Shown: piece after piece, positions 17,444-25,761 of the stretch | How positions within the stretch are numbered: position 1 is the first letter of the stretch | How the letters are laid out: each line of letters begins with the position of its first letter | DNA from: Anaerotignum propionicum DSM 1682 | Lineage (GTDB): Bacteria > Bacillota > Clostridia > Lachnospirales > Anaerotignaceae | DNA: 64,000 bases | Direction of reading: 5' to 3' | Assembly (NCBI RefSeq): GCF_001561955.1 | Contig: NZ_CP014223.1 | Span: 1,302,001 to 1,366,000, forward strand | Program-made: the position numbers and the translations under genes | The notes under the pieces: model-generated | What the model saw: only the letters and a program-made list of their open reading frames with translations | What the model was told of the DNA's origin: nothing | The model's database searches: none

Positions 17444-18979
17444 TTAAGTTTTTTTCTTCTGCTTTCCAAAAAAAGCCGTCATATTTTCTTTCGAAAAACA
17501 GCCCAGCATCATCAAGAAGAAGAGATATAGCAATCCCATTGCCGTTAAGGATAGGAAAAAAAGAAGCTTTGATGGCGTGGAGATACGGATGATATAACGA
17601 ATCAGCAATCCTGATGCTGCCCCTGCCAATAGGGGTTTTAGGAAACAGTCAGCAAGGTCCGGAAAAACACCTGTGCGTATGTAAAGCTTTCGTAGGCAAG
17701 AACCTACGGAATAGGCCATTCCTGCCGCCCAAGAGATTAAAAAAGCTGGAATACCATATAGGGGCATAAAAAACCAAATTCCCATAATGGTAATTACCGA
17801 ACTAATCAAGTTGTTTTGAAATAAAAACATCTGCTCTCCCATGCCATTTAAAAGCCCATGCATTGTCGTTTGGGCATACAAAAACGGACAAAGGAACGCC
17901 AGCGGAAATAATAATTCCCCTAAGCCTTGCCGATTATAGACAATATAGCAAATCTCCCTGGGAAAAACAGCAAAAAGGGAGGCCGCACCAATGCCAACAA
18001 TAAAGGTAAAAAGAAAGGTAACGGAAACGGTACGGCTAATTCTTTGGTTTTGTTTGACTGCGCAAGCCTCTGAAATTTCCGGTACTAAGGATACAGAGGC
18101 CGCCATTAGACAGGCAGAAGGCAGTAGAATCAGTGGTAGAGCCATACCTGTTAATTCACCATAGGAAATGAGGGCTTCCTTTGCATTTTGACCATAAAGC
18201 TGCAACTGCCGAGGAATTAATATATTTTCTGCAGTTGAAAGCAAAGAGGCTGCAATTTTTGTTGCAGAAAGGGGCAAAGCCATGGCCAAAATCATATTGC
18301 AGGCGGCGTATGAAGAAAGCGTTGGTCTTTTAATCATCTTTTTCCGTCTTTTAAAGCGCAAGTAGCTTACAAAAACAAAGGCAAAGGAAAGAAATTCGCC
18401 CAAAACAATACCGGCTACGGCAGCACAACATGCATAGGTTAAACCCATAGGAACAAAAATACCTGCAAGAAGATAAATAGTTAAAATACGCACTGCCTGC
18501 TCTAAGACTTGAGAAAAGGCAGGTACCATTGCGTTTTGGAGACCAAGAAAAAAGCCCCTAAGGCACGAGCCAGTGGCCATAAAGGGTATTGCAAAGGACA
18601 GCAAACGTAAGGATAGGGCGGCGCGACCGTCTTTTAATACAAACAAAGCGATATTGTCTGCAAACAGAAATAGGCAACCGGAAACGATTATGCTAACCAT
18701 TAAGGAAAGCATAATGGATTGTTTTACGATGCGTCCGATGTTACCCGATTGCCCAAGTACATTTTCTTGCGCTGACAGACGGGAAATCGTTGTTGTGAAT
18801 CCGGCAGAAGTAATACTCCACGTTAATATATAAATTGGCATAATTAACTGATACAAGCCAATACCTTCTGCCCCGATTGTATTTGACATAAATACACGGT
18901 AAAAGAAACCCATCAATTTTGTAATTAAGTTGGCCGCTGTTAAAATCAACGTCCCTGTTATAATTGTTTTTCTGCTCAT
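17444..18979 (-). CDS. SpoVB-like polysaccharide/lipid flippase (MOP superfamily)
   Basis: Multi-pass membrane protein of the MVF/polysaccharide transporter family. SpoVB of Bacillus is needed for spore cortex synthesis; relatives flip lipid-linked cell-wall precursors. 511 residues with about 14 hydrophobic segments. The start, MSRKTIITGTLILTAANL then GFFYRVFMSNTIGAEGIGLY, is typical of SpoVB. AAGGTGATGG precedes the ATG at 18979. It is transcribed alone on the minus strand. It could also be a general oligosaccharide flippase; the sporulation role is inferred from similarity. Confidence 0.85.
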   Translation of the reverse strand: MSRKTIITGTLILTAANLITKLMGFFYRVFMSNTIGAEGIGLYQLIMPIYILTWSITSAGFTTTISRLSAQENVLGQSGNIGRIVKQSIMLSLMVSIIVSGCLFLFADNIALFVLKDGRAALSLRLLSFAIPFMATGSCLRGFFLGLQNAMVPAFSQVLEQAVRILTIYLLAGIFVPMGLTYACCAAVAGIVLGEFLSFAFVFVSYLRFKRRKKMIKRPTLSSYAACNMILAMALPLSATKIAASLLSTAENILIPRQLQLYGQNAKEALISYGELTGMALPLILLPSACLMAASVSLVPEISEACAVKQNQRISRTVSVTFLFTFIVGIGAASLFAVFPREICYIVYNRQGLGELLFPLAFLCPFLYAQTTMHGLLNGMGEQMFLFQNNLISSVITIMGIWFFMPLYGIPAFLISWAAGMAYSVGSCLRKLYIRTGVFPDLADCFLKPLLAGAASGLLIRYIIRISTPSKLLFFLSLTAMGLLYLFFLMMLGCFSKENMTAFFGKQKKKT

Positions 18980-19104
18980 TCCATCACCTTATGTACGGGT
19001 ATTGTTACATAATATGAAGAATTTCGGCAAAACAGAAATACTTTTTCGTATTTCGCTATTTATAAGAAATTTTAATATGAGTTAAAAAAAATACAGCATA
19101 ACTA

Positions 19105-19133
19105 TTGACATTTTCCAATGAAAAATGTATACT
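19105..19133 (+). promoter_or_regulatory. Promoter of the riboswitch-permease unit
   Basis: TTGACA, a 17-bp spacer and TATACT: close to consensus, about 30 nt before the first aptamer. Confidence 0.75.
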
Positions 19134-19163
19134 CATTTTACAAATTACATAAAGCCAGTTGAT

Positions 19164-19364
19164 ACGCAAGGGAGATCTTATAAGTAGAAGTAAGAACCGA
19201 TGGAGCAATTCAAAAGAGCCGCTTTTGAAGAAACTTTCAGGTGCAAGGGACCTTGTGTGGATGGAACTCTGGAAAGAGCCTTTTTGAGGCCGCCGTCGAA
19301 GTAATGCTTTCAGGTGAAGATACAGAGGACATATAGGCATAATACTGCTTGTATGTCCTTTTTT
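19164..19364 (+). promoter_or_regulatory. Tandem glycine riboswitch with terminator
   Basis: Two consecutive aptamers carry the glycine-riboswitch cores. Aptamer 1 has P1 arms ACGCAAGG (19164-19171) and CCTTGTGT (19251-19258), with CCGATGGAGCAA and ACTTTCAGGTGCAAGGGAC inside. Aptamer 2 has P1 CTCTG (19267) and CAGAG (19323), with GCCGTCGAAGTAA and GCTTTCAGGTGAAGATACAG. A 12-bp terminator stem (19327-19338 with 19347-19358) and six T's follow, starting at the last base of the aptamer-2 P1. Glycine binding should therefore set termination before the permease gene. Whether glycine turns it on or off cannot be read with certainty. Confidence 0.85.
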
Positions 19365-19423
19365 CTTGCGAAAAACTGGCAAATTTGCACTTATTCTGAT
19401 TATTATCTATTGGAGGGTAAACT

Positions 19424-20752
19424 ATGGAAAAAAAACAAGAGCTGAAAAAGAATCTTGGAATGTCCACGGCGATGGCTACAGTTGTAGGCTGCGTAATTGG
19501 TTCAGGCGTTTTCTTTAAGCCTCAGGCAATTTATACAGCAACAGGAGGTGCGCCAGGTTTGGGTATGCTGGCGTGGATTATTACCGGTTTGGTTTGTATC
19601 GCTGCAGCGATGACTTTCGCAGAGGTAGCAATTATGATTCCCAAAACCGGGGGTATGGTTGTTTATTTGGAAGAAGCCTTTGGCAAGAAAGTTGGCTTTT
19701 TAGCCGGGTGGATGCAGAGCATTTTGTTTTATCCTGCAATGATTGCAGCTCTTGCCGTAATTTTTGCGGAGCAGGCAACTCTTTTTGTAGGCGATGGTTT
19801 TAAATTGCCTATGGCAATTGGCGCTATTATTTTTCTTATTTTTTTGAATAGTTTGGGTTCAGCTGTTGGCGGTGGAGCGCAGATTATATTTACAATTTGT
19901 AAATTAATTCCTTTGATTTTACTTATGGTATTTGGTTTTATTCGTGGTTCGGGAGCGAATCCCATCTTTACACCCATGGTAAGCGAAGGACTTAACCCAG
20001 CAGTTATTTTAGGTCAGTTGATGATTGCGATTTTATTTGCCTTTGAAGGCTGGACCAATGTTGGCGCTATCGCAGGGGAAATGAAAAATCCCGGCAAAGA
20101 TTTGCCAGTTGCAATCGTTGGTGGTGTTTCAGGAATCATGGCAGTATACTTTACAATTAACTTGGCATACCTTTGGGTTTTGCCTGCAAATGAATTGATG
20201 AATTTATCTGCACCTGCATCTGCGGTTGCTATTGCAATTTTTGGTGATATAGGCGGTAAAATTATTTCCGTAGGTATTATGATTTCCGTTTTGGGTGCGG
20301 CAAACGGCTTTATCCTTTCCGGCTCTCGTGTAACTTATTCTTTGGCTGAGGTGGGCACACTGCCTTTTAGCAGCAGCCTTGGAAAAATCAACAAAGCACA
20401 GGTTCCTACAAACTCCATTATATTGGTAGGTGGCATTGGTTGTCTTTTTGCAATCAGCGGACAGTTTAATAGATTAACAGATTTAGCGGTATTTTCTTGC
20501 TGGATTTTTTATACACTAACTTTCTTTGCGGTAATTCGCTTAAGAAAAACCCAACCTGATGCAGTCAGAACCTATAAGGTGCCTCTGTATCCTGTGATTC
20601 CTGCAATTGCCATTATCAGTGGCATTTATGTAGTATTAAATCAGTTGCTTATGTCTGGTTCAACAACTAGACTATTGGCAATTGGCAGCATCATTCTTAC
20701 TTTAATCGGGTTGCCAATTTACAACATGACAACAAGAAAGAAAGCAAATTAA
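19424..20752 (+). CDS. APC-superfamily amino acid permease, glycine-riboswitch controlled
   Basis: Twelve-helix secondary transporter of the amino acid-polyamine-organocation superfamily (APA/SteT-like group). 442 residues. The first helix carries VVGCVIGSGVFFKP, the unwound substrate-binding motif, and helix 6 carries ILFAFEGWTNVG. Because a tandem glycine riboswitch precedes it, glycine or a related small amino acid (serine, alanine) is the likely substrate, by import or exchange. Sequence alone does not decide which. GGAGGG lies 7 nt before the ATG at 19424. The unit is monocistronic, ending in a strong terminator. Confidence 0.88.
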   Translation: MEKKQELKKNLGMSTAMATVVGCVIGSGVFFKPQAIYTATGGAPGLGMLAWIITGLVCIAAAMTFAEVAIMIPKTGGMVVYLEEAFGKKVGFLAGWMQSILFYPAMIAALAVIFAEQATLFVGDGFKLPMAIGAIIFLIFLNSLGSAVGGGAQIIFTICKLIPLILLMVFGFIRGSGANPIFTPMVSEGLNPAVILGQLMIAILFAFEGWTNVGAIAGEMKNPGKDLPVAIVGGVSGIMAVYFTINLAYLWVLPANELMNLSAPASAVAIAIFGDIGGKIISVGIMISVLGAANGFILSGSRVTYSLAEVGTLPFSSSLGKINKAQVPTNSIILVGGIGCLFAISGQFNRLTDLAVFSCWIFYTLTFFAVIRLRKTQPDAVRTYKVPLYPVIPAIAIISGIYVVLNQLLMSGSTTRLLAIGSIILTLIGLPIYNMTTRKKAN

Positions 20753-20784
20753 TCGTATTATATTGCTTTCCATTTTTCCCAATG

Positions 20785-20818
20785 AGACATATGGTCCCCA
20801 CCCATATGTCTTTTTTTT
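20785..20818 (+). terminator. Terminator of the permease gene
   Basis: AGACATATGG, a 7-nt loop and CCATATGTCT followed by seven T's: a perfect 10-bp stem. The following 20820-21310 is AT-rich with no gene visible on either strand. Confidence 0.85.
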
Positions 20819-21311
20819 ATGTAAAAGACAGAATATGATTGTCTAATATTGAAGAATTTTTATTTTTAACAGCAGATTGTTATGAAAAAAGAAGAGTAAA
20901 TCTGCATAAACGTGATGCAAAAAATGATAGAAATGATGGTTATAAGAATATTTGCATATATATTTTTTAAAATTTCTATAGGTAGCAAAATGCACAAAAT
21001 TATTATTTTGAAAAAATTTAATGTAAACTTATAAGAAAAAATCCGCAAACAATGGTGTAACAGAAGCTTATAAAATACATATTTACTAACTTCTTGTCAG
21101 ATAAGATAAGATTTAAATGAACTGTTTTTTTTGTTGATTTTAAAGGGAAAATTTCATTTATAAAAAGAATTTTTCTATAGAATCACCTATGAAATTATTA
21201 ATAATAGACAAAAATAAAAGCGGATTAATTTAGCTTATGTGTAAATATGATAGCATAAGTGTTGGAAGTTAGAATAATGTTCAATTATTGTTGTTACATA
21301 TTATGCAGTGC

Positions 21312-21340
21312 TTGACAACTACTCTTAGTTAGACCATAAT
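21312..21340 (+). promoter_or_regulatory. Probable promoter of the Mrp-type operon
   Basis: TTGACA, a 17-bp spacer and CATAAT, leaving a leader of about 260 nt before mrpE. A short AAAGGA/TCCTTTTTT hairpin at 21417-21438 in the leader could be a weak attenuator. Confidence 0.5.
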
Positions 21341-21497
21341 ATAGTAGTTGAATGTAGTTTAGGTAAATTATTTTAATTTGTTGTAAGTAGGGTGTTAAGA
21401 TTTCGTAAAATTTTGTAAAGGAGTTTGTATCCTTTTTTAGATTCTTATGTCTCTTTATGGAGAAAATTGCAGAACTATTGCTTTGGAGGAAAGATTG

Positions 21498-21602
21498 ATG
21501 AATTGCAAAGCACAGTCACTGGGGGAATTTATGTATAAAAAATACACAGAAAATCTAACACGATTTACTTTAAGACAGTTTATTGACAGGGGGAAAGGAT
21601 GA
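21498..21602 (+). CDS. 34-residue leader ORF before the Mrp operon
   Basis: A short ORF, MNCKAQSLGEFMYKKY to the stop at 21602, ends 4 nt before the mrpE start. It has a better ribosome site (TTTGGAGGAAAG) than most genes here. I do not recognise the peptide. It may be a translated leader that couples to mrpE, or just part of the leader RNA. There are no repeated codons that would suggest classic attenuation. Confidence 0.35.
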   Translation: MNCKAQSLGEFMYKKYTENLTRFTLRQFIDRGKG

Positions 21603-21606
21603 GAAT

Positions 21607-22071
21607 ATGTTTTTACTGCTTCTTTTGTTGTGGATAATTTTTAATGGAAAAGTGACTCTTGAAATTTTATTGTTTGGCATTATTATTTGCGCATGGCTGT
21701 ACTGGTTTATGTGTAAGCATTTGGGTTATCGAGCAGATCATGAAATTAAAATTCTAAAAAATTTTCATCTTTATATAAAGTATTTTATAATACTAACACT
21801 AGAAATCATAAAAGCCAATTTAGCTGTTATTCGTCTCGTCTTATCTTCTAAAAAAGAATTTGAACCATCCCTTGTAAAATTTAAAACAGATTTAAAGTCA
21901 GACTTAGGAAAAGTAATTCTTGCAAACTCAATAACCTTAACACCTGGAACATTTACCATTCAATTGGAGGATGATGAATATTTAATTCATGCACTGGATA
22001 AATCTTTTGGCAAGGATTTGGGTGAGTCTATTTTTGCGAAACAAATAAGGGAGTTGGAGGCGAAGCAATGA
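21607..22071 (+). CDS. mrpE: Mrp-type cation/proton antiporter subunit MrpE
   Basis: MnhE/MrpE family membrane subunit of a multi-subunit Na+(K+)/H+ antiporter. 154 residues from the ATG at 21607, chosen because AAAGGATGA lies 7 nt upstream; a longer in-frame ORF starts at 21583 without a ribosome site. Two N-terminal hydrophobic segments are followed by a cytoplasmic domain with ILANSITLTPGT, a motif typical of MrpE. The stop overlaps the next start (ATGA), so translation is coupled through E-F-G. Confidence 0.9.
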   Translation: MFLLLLLLWIIFNGKVTLEILLFGIIICAWLYWFMCKHLGYRADHEIKILKNFHLYIKYFIILTLEIIKANLAVIRLVLSSKKEFEPSLVKFKTDLKSDLGKVILANSITLTPGTFTIQLEDDEYLIHALDKSFGKDLGESIFAKQIRELEAKQ

Positions 22072-22388
22072 GCGAAATTATGAAAACAGTGCTGGAAATT
22101 GCTTTGGGCGTTTTAGCACTTGGAATATGTGTCATTTTTGTTAGAGCAATCATAGGACCAAGATTTACAGATCGAATTGTTGCAATTAATATGATTGGTA
22201 CTATGACCACAGCAACGATTTGCATTCTTTCAGTTTATTTAAAAGAGATTTGTTTAATTGATGTTTCATTGGTTTATACATTATTAAGCTTTCTTGCAGT
22301 CGTAATTATTTGTCATGTTGTGTCACTGCATCACAAAGGCAGAGAACTGTTTTTAAAAAGGGTGGAAACGGAGGCTGAAGAAAAATGA
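22068..22388 (+). CDS. mrpF: Antiporter subunit MrpF
   Basis: Small three-helix subunit of the MrpF/PhaF family, 106 residues. RAIIGPRFTDRIVAINMIGT is the family signature between helices 1 and 2. It overlaps mrpE and mrpG by 4 nt each. In Mrp complexes F is needed for assembly and may form part of the ion path with the MrpA C-terminal part. The function here is inferred from family and position. Confidence 0.9.
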   Translation: MSEIMKTVLEIALGVLALGICVIFVRAIIGPRFTDRIVAINMIGTMTTATICILSVYLKEICLIDVSLVYTLLSFLAVVIICHVVSLHHKGRELFLKRVETEAEEK

Positions 22389-22690
22389 GAGAAATATTGG
22401 CTACGTTTTTTATCATTGCAGGACTTATTGTGTTTTTATTTTCTGTGATTGGAGTTTTTCGTTTTAAATATGTTTTAAACAGAATACATGCGGCTGCATT
22501 AGGGGATACCTTAGGATTGGTTTTAATTGTAATAGGTGTGATGATTTTGACCCTTGATTTTTTTGCTATTGCAAAGCTATTCTTAATCATCTTATTTTTT
22601 TGGCTTTCCAGTCCTATTGCAACCCATAGCATTGCCAAGGTTGAAGTTTTAACAAATAAGAACTACGAGGAAAGGGTGCATGAAAAATGA
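22385..22690 (+). CDS. mrpG: Antiporter subunit MrpG
   Basis: MnhG/MrpG family subunit with three hydrophobic segments, 101 residues. The signature RFKYVLNRIHAAALGDTLG is clear. It overlaps both neighbours by 4 nt (ATGA). The E-F-G order is that of Mrp operons, but here these three come first instead of last, as in membrane-bound hydrogenase (MBH)-type modules where the small subunits lead. Confidence 0.9.
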   Translation: MREILATFFIIAGLIVFLFSVIGVFRFKYVLNRIHAAALGDTLGLVLIVIGVMILTLDFFAIAKLFLIILFFWLSSPIATHSIAKVEVLTNKNYEERVHEK

Positions 22691-22941
22691 GTACGGTAAT
22701 CCAGATTATATTGCTGGCGTTTTTAGTTGCCTGCGCTTTGGGTGTTTCTCTTACAAAAAATCTGTTCATAGCAGTTATTATTTTTATGGGTTATAGCTCT
22801 ATTATGGCAGTTATTTGGTTATTTTTGGAGTCTCCCGATCTAGCCATTACGGAGGCTGCGGTGGGCGCAGGTGTAGACAGTGTTTTATTCTTCCTCACAC
22901 TGAAAAAAGTTCATATTTTGAAAGGTACGCGTGAGGGTTGA
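22687..22941 (+). CDS. MbhD-like (DUF4040) subunit, separated piece of MrpA
   Basis: 84 residues with three hydrophobic segments and the motif SPDLAITEAAVGAGVDSVLF, characteristic of the MbhD/DUF4040 domain. In classic Mrp this domain is fused into the C-terminal part of MrpA; here it stands alone as in MBH complexes and many clostridial Mrp-like operons. It overlaps mrpG by 4 nt and ends just before the next start. The conserved acidic residues in the motif are thought to line the ion channel in the family. Confidence 0.85.
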   Translation: MSTVIQIILLAFLVACALGVSLTKNLFIAVIIFMGYSSIMAVIWLFLESPDLAITEAAVGAGVDSVLFFLTLKKVHILKGTREG

Positions 22942-22942
22942 T

Positions 22943-23848
22943 ATGAAGGACAAAAAATCATTTTGGAAGCATTTAAAGGCATGGGTGGATGGTGAGGAAG
23001 TCATCTTGAATGCGGATAAATATATTGCTACCAGAACGCCTAAAGAGAGTTTGAATTGGCGCAAGTTTTTTTCTGTACAAAATGTAAAAGAAAACAAGCG
23101 AAATTATGCAATATTAAGCGTTGGTATTTCCGCTCTTTTTATAGGAATTATGCTTTCGGTTGTGAATGCTTTGCCGGAATTTGGAAGTCCATACAATCCC
23201 TCAAATAACGAAGTAATGGTGCGCTATCTGGAAAAGGGAATTGAAGAAACAGGGGCTGTGAATTTTGTTGCCGGTATGATTTTAGATTACCGTGCATTCG
23301 ATACCTTCGGTGAAGCAAATGTATTGTTTTTGGCAGTAATGAGTGTTGTTCTCTTACTAAAGAAAGATAAAAAGAATTATTCCGCCAAAGAAGAACAGGA
23401 AAATAAAGAGGATGATTTTTTTGATACCAATGAAAAACGTCCTATTTTGCAGATAGGTGCAAAAATGCTGGCGCCGATGGTTATCCTTTATGGAATTTAT
23501 GTGGTTCTAAATGGACACCTTTCACCCGGTGGCGGCTTTTCCGGTGGCTCCATTATAGGCGCAGGCTTGATTCTTTATGCCTCTGCTTATGGACAGAAGA
23601 AGATGCAAACATTTTTCACATTCCGTACATTTACAAAAATATGCGCAGCGGGTTTGCTGACATACTTTGCCTGCAAAAGTTATTCCTTCTTTACAGGGGC
23701 TAACCATGTGGGATATGAAATTCCCAAGGGAATACCCGGAAATATTTTAAGTGCAGGTTTTATTTTGCCTTTGAATATTTGTGTTGGATTAATTGTTGCA
23801 TGTACCATGTATGGTTTTTATGCATTGTTTACTAAAGGAGATATCTAA
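22943..23848 (+). CDS. mrpB: MbhE-MrpB fusion subunit
   Basis: 301 residues that look like two parts. Residues about 50-150 resemble MbhE (LPEFGSPYNPSNNEVM and FVAGMILDYRAFDTFGEA). Residues about 165-300 are the MnhB domain, with LAPMVILYGIYVVLNGHL and SPGGGFSGGSIIGAG. The start is the ATG at 22943 with GAGGG 5 nt upstream; an in-frame GTG at 22931 has no site. Between the domains is a charged linker (EEQENKEDDFF). The layout again fits MBH-type or split-MrpA antiporters. Confidence 0.85.
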   Translation: MKDKKSFWKHLKAWVDGEEVILNADKYIATRTPKESLNWRKFFSVQNVKENKRNYAILSVGISALFIGIMLSVVNALPEFGSPYNPSNNEVMVRYLEKGIEETGAVNFVAGMILDYRAFDTFGEANVLFLAVMSVVLLLKKDKKNYSAKEEQENKEDDFFDTNEKRPILQIGAKMLAPMVILYGIYVVLNGHLSPGGGFSGGSIIGAGLILYASAYGQKKMQTFFTFRTFTKICAAGLLTYFACKSYSFFTGANHVGYEIPKGIPGNILSAGFILPLNICVGLIVACTMYGFYALFTKGDI

Positions 23849-23850
23849 CT

Positions 23851-24225
23851 ATGAATCATCTGGGAACAAATTTTTACGAGGCAGTTTCGGTCATTCTATT
23901 TGGAATCGGCTTTATGAATCTGCTGTTGCAAAATAACTTGATCAAGAAATTCATTGGCTTAAATATCATGGATACGGCGGTATATTTGTTTCTAGCGGCT
24001 CAAGGATATATTTTTGGCAGAGTAGCGCCGATTTTAACCGATGGAGTTGTAGATGCTACCTACTATGTGAATCCTATTCCCGCAGGATTGGTTTTAACAG
24101 GTATTGTTGTTTCTGTTAGTATTACTGCCTTTTCTCTGGCTTTGGTTCAGCGACTTTATAAACATTATGGTTCGTTGAATATGGACGAAATTATGAAATT
24201 ATCCAGAGAGGAGGAAGGGGAATAA
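23851..24225 (+). CDS. mrpC: Antiporter subunit MrpC (NuoK-like)
   Basis: 124 residues with three transmembrane segments, a homologue of NuoK of complex I. Features: NNLIKKFIGLNIMDTAVYLFL, and DATYYVNPIPAGLVLTGIVV, where Pro-rich DPxPxALVLT is typical of MrpC. AAAGGAGATATC lies before the ATG. Two nt separate it from mrpB, and its stop overlaps the next start, confirming a single operon. The role is in the ion channel and assembly of the D/A antiporter-like subunits. Confidence 0.9.
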   Translation: MNHLGTNFYEAVSVILFGIGFMNLLLQNNLIKKFIGLNIMDTAVYLFLAAQGYIFGRVAPILTDGVVDATYYVNPIPAGLVLTGIVVSVSITAFSLALVQRLYKHYGSLNMDEIMKLSREEEGE

Positions 24226-25730
24226 TGGAGCATTTAAATTGGATACATAATATACCCTTTTTCAGTATTTTTTTGGCCATGCTCAGCGGTATTGTAACAG
24301 CCTTAGTAAAAAAAGGGAAGACTGCTTATAAAATTCATTTAGGAATGGTTCTTGTGGTTTGTATTATGTCTGGACTCTTGCTGGTAAGTGTATCGGTGAA
24401 GAATGAGATGTTTACATTCATGATGGGACACTTTCCCGCACCATGGGGCAATGAATTACGGGCAGGCCCACTGGAGGCTTTGATGGCAACTACCTTTAGT
24501 GTTGTAATGCTATTGACGGTAAGTGGAGGTTCTCAATTTATTTTTAAGGATGTAGTGGAAGAAAAACAACCTTTGTATTTTATCATGTTAAATGCGTTGT
24601 TTGGAGCCATGCTTGCTTTGGTTTATACAAATGATATTTTTACGGCATATGTGTTTATTGAGATTAATACAATCGCTTCCTGTGCGTTGATTATGGCGAA
24701 GGGTACACCCCAGTCTATGGTTGGTACAACCCACTACTTGGTAATCAGTCTTTTGGGTTCAGGCTTGTTCCTTTTGGGTGTTTGTATATTGTATAGCATT
24801 ACAGGTCATCTTTTGTTTCCTCAAATGCAGGAAGCGATTTTAGAATTGATTAAGACAGAGGCATACAGGATGCCCCTTTTGGTTGTAACTGGCTTTATGT
24901 TTATTGGTGTTGCAATAAAAAGTGCACTTTTTCCTTTCCACTCCATGCTACCGGGAGCATATCAAGCAGCAATTCCAACTTCCAGTGGTATTTTGTCAGG
25001 TTTGGTGCTGAAAAGCTATATAATTTTGGGAATTAAGTTAATTTATTGCGTGTTCTCTGCCCAAGTAATGCATACATTAAAAATTACTGAGGTATTGTTT
25101 GCTTTTGGCTTGGCGGGAATGGTAATGGGCTCTGTTTATGCTATGAGAGAACGTAAAATGAAGCGTATGCTGGCATATTCCTCTGTAGCGCAAATTGGAT
25201 ATATTTATATGGGCATTGGAATGGCTTCCCCTGTTGGCATGACGGCGGCTTGCTTCCATATTCTTGCCCATGCGGTGACAAAAACCCTATTGTTTATCTG
25301 CTGTGGCAGCTTCGTCGAGGATAGCGATGGCAAAGAAAAGATATATCATATGAGAGGGGTGGCACTACGTAATCCTCTGGCAGGTATCGGGTATACCATT
25401 GGGGCATTGTCTATGATTGGTATTCCTCTTTTGGCAGGTTTCATTTCAAAGATATATTTTGCCACTGCGTCTGTATACTCTTCGGGCAAAATGGCTGCGG
25501 TTTTAATTGTCTTAGGTGTTAGTATGGTATTAAATGCTTTATATTTCCTGCCATCTGTTATTGCAATCTGGACTCCAGTAAAAGGAGAGGAGAAGAAACC
25601 TGCTGTTACCAATTCACCTGCTTTTGCTACTTCTATTGTTGGGTTTATCATATTAAATTTAATATTAGGCATTTGCTATCGCCCAATAACCCACATTATT
25701 CAAATAAGCATTGAATTGTTAGCACAGTAA
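24225..25730 (+). CDS. mrpD: Antiporter-like subunit MrpD (NuoM/NuoN family), first copy
   Basis: 501-residue, 14-helix proton-conducting membrane transporter of the NuoL/M/N family. Visible conserved positions: glutamate in FIEINTIASCAL, and the broken-helix region KSALFPFHSMLPGAYQAA with a lysine, followed by SGLVLKSY. The sequence is typical of the first MrpD-like subunit in clostridial operons. Its start codon overlaps the mrpC stop (TAATG) with GGAGGAAGGGG upstream. Three more members of the same family follow. Confidence 0.88.
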   Translation: MEHLNWIHNIPFFSIFLAMLSGIVTALVKKGKTAYKIHLGMVLVVCIMSGLLLVSVSVKNEMFTFMMGHFPAPWGNELRAGPLEALMATTFSVVMLLTVSGGSQFIFKDVVEEKQPLYFIMLNALFGAMLALVYTNDIFTAYVFIEINTIASCALIMAKGTPQSMVGTTHYLVISLLGSGLFLLGVCILYSITGHLLFPQMQEAILELIKTEAYRMPLLVVTGFMFIGVAIKSALFPFHSMLPGAYQAAIPTSSGILSGLVLKSYIILGIKLIYCVFSAQVMHTLKITEVLFAFGLAGMVMGSVYAMRERKMKRMLAYSSVAQIGYIYMGIGMASPVGMTAACFHILAHAVTKTLLFICCGSFVEDSDGKEKIYHMRGVALRNPLAGIGYTIGALSMIGIPLLAGFISKIYFATASVYSSGKMAAVLIVLGVSMVLNALYFLPSVIAIWTPVKGEEKKPAVTNSPAFATSIVGFIILNLILGICYRPITHIIQISIELLAQ

Positions 25731-25761
25731 TTGCAAAACGGTGAGAGGATGAGGTGATAAA

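Noticed and set aside
19056-19467. Two minus-strand ORFs over the riboswitch
   Set aside because: They are chance frames antisense to the aptamers and the permease start.
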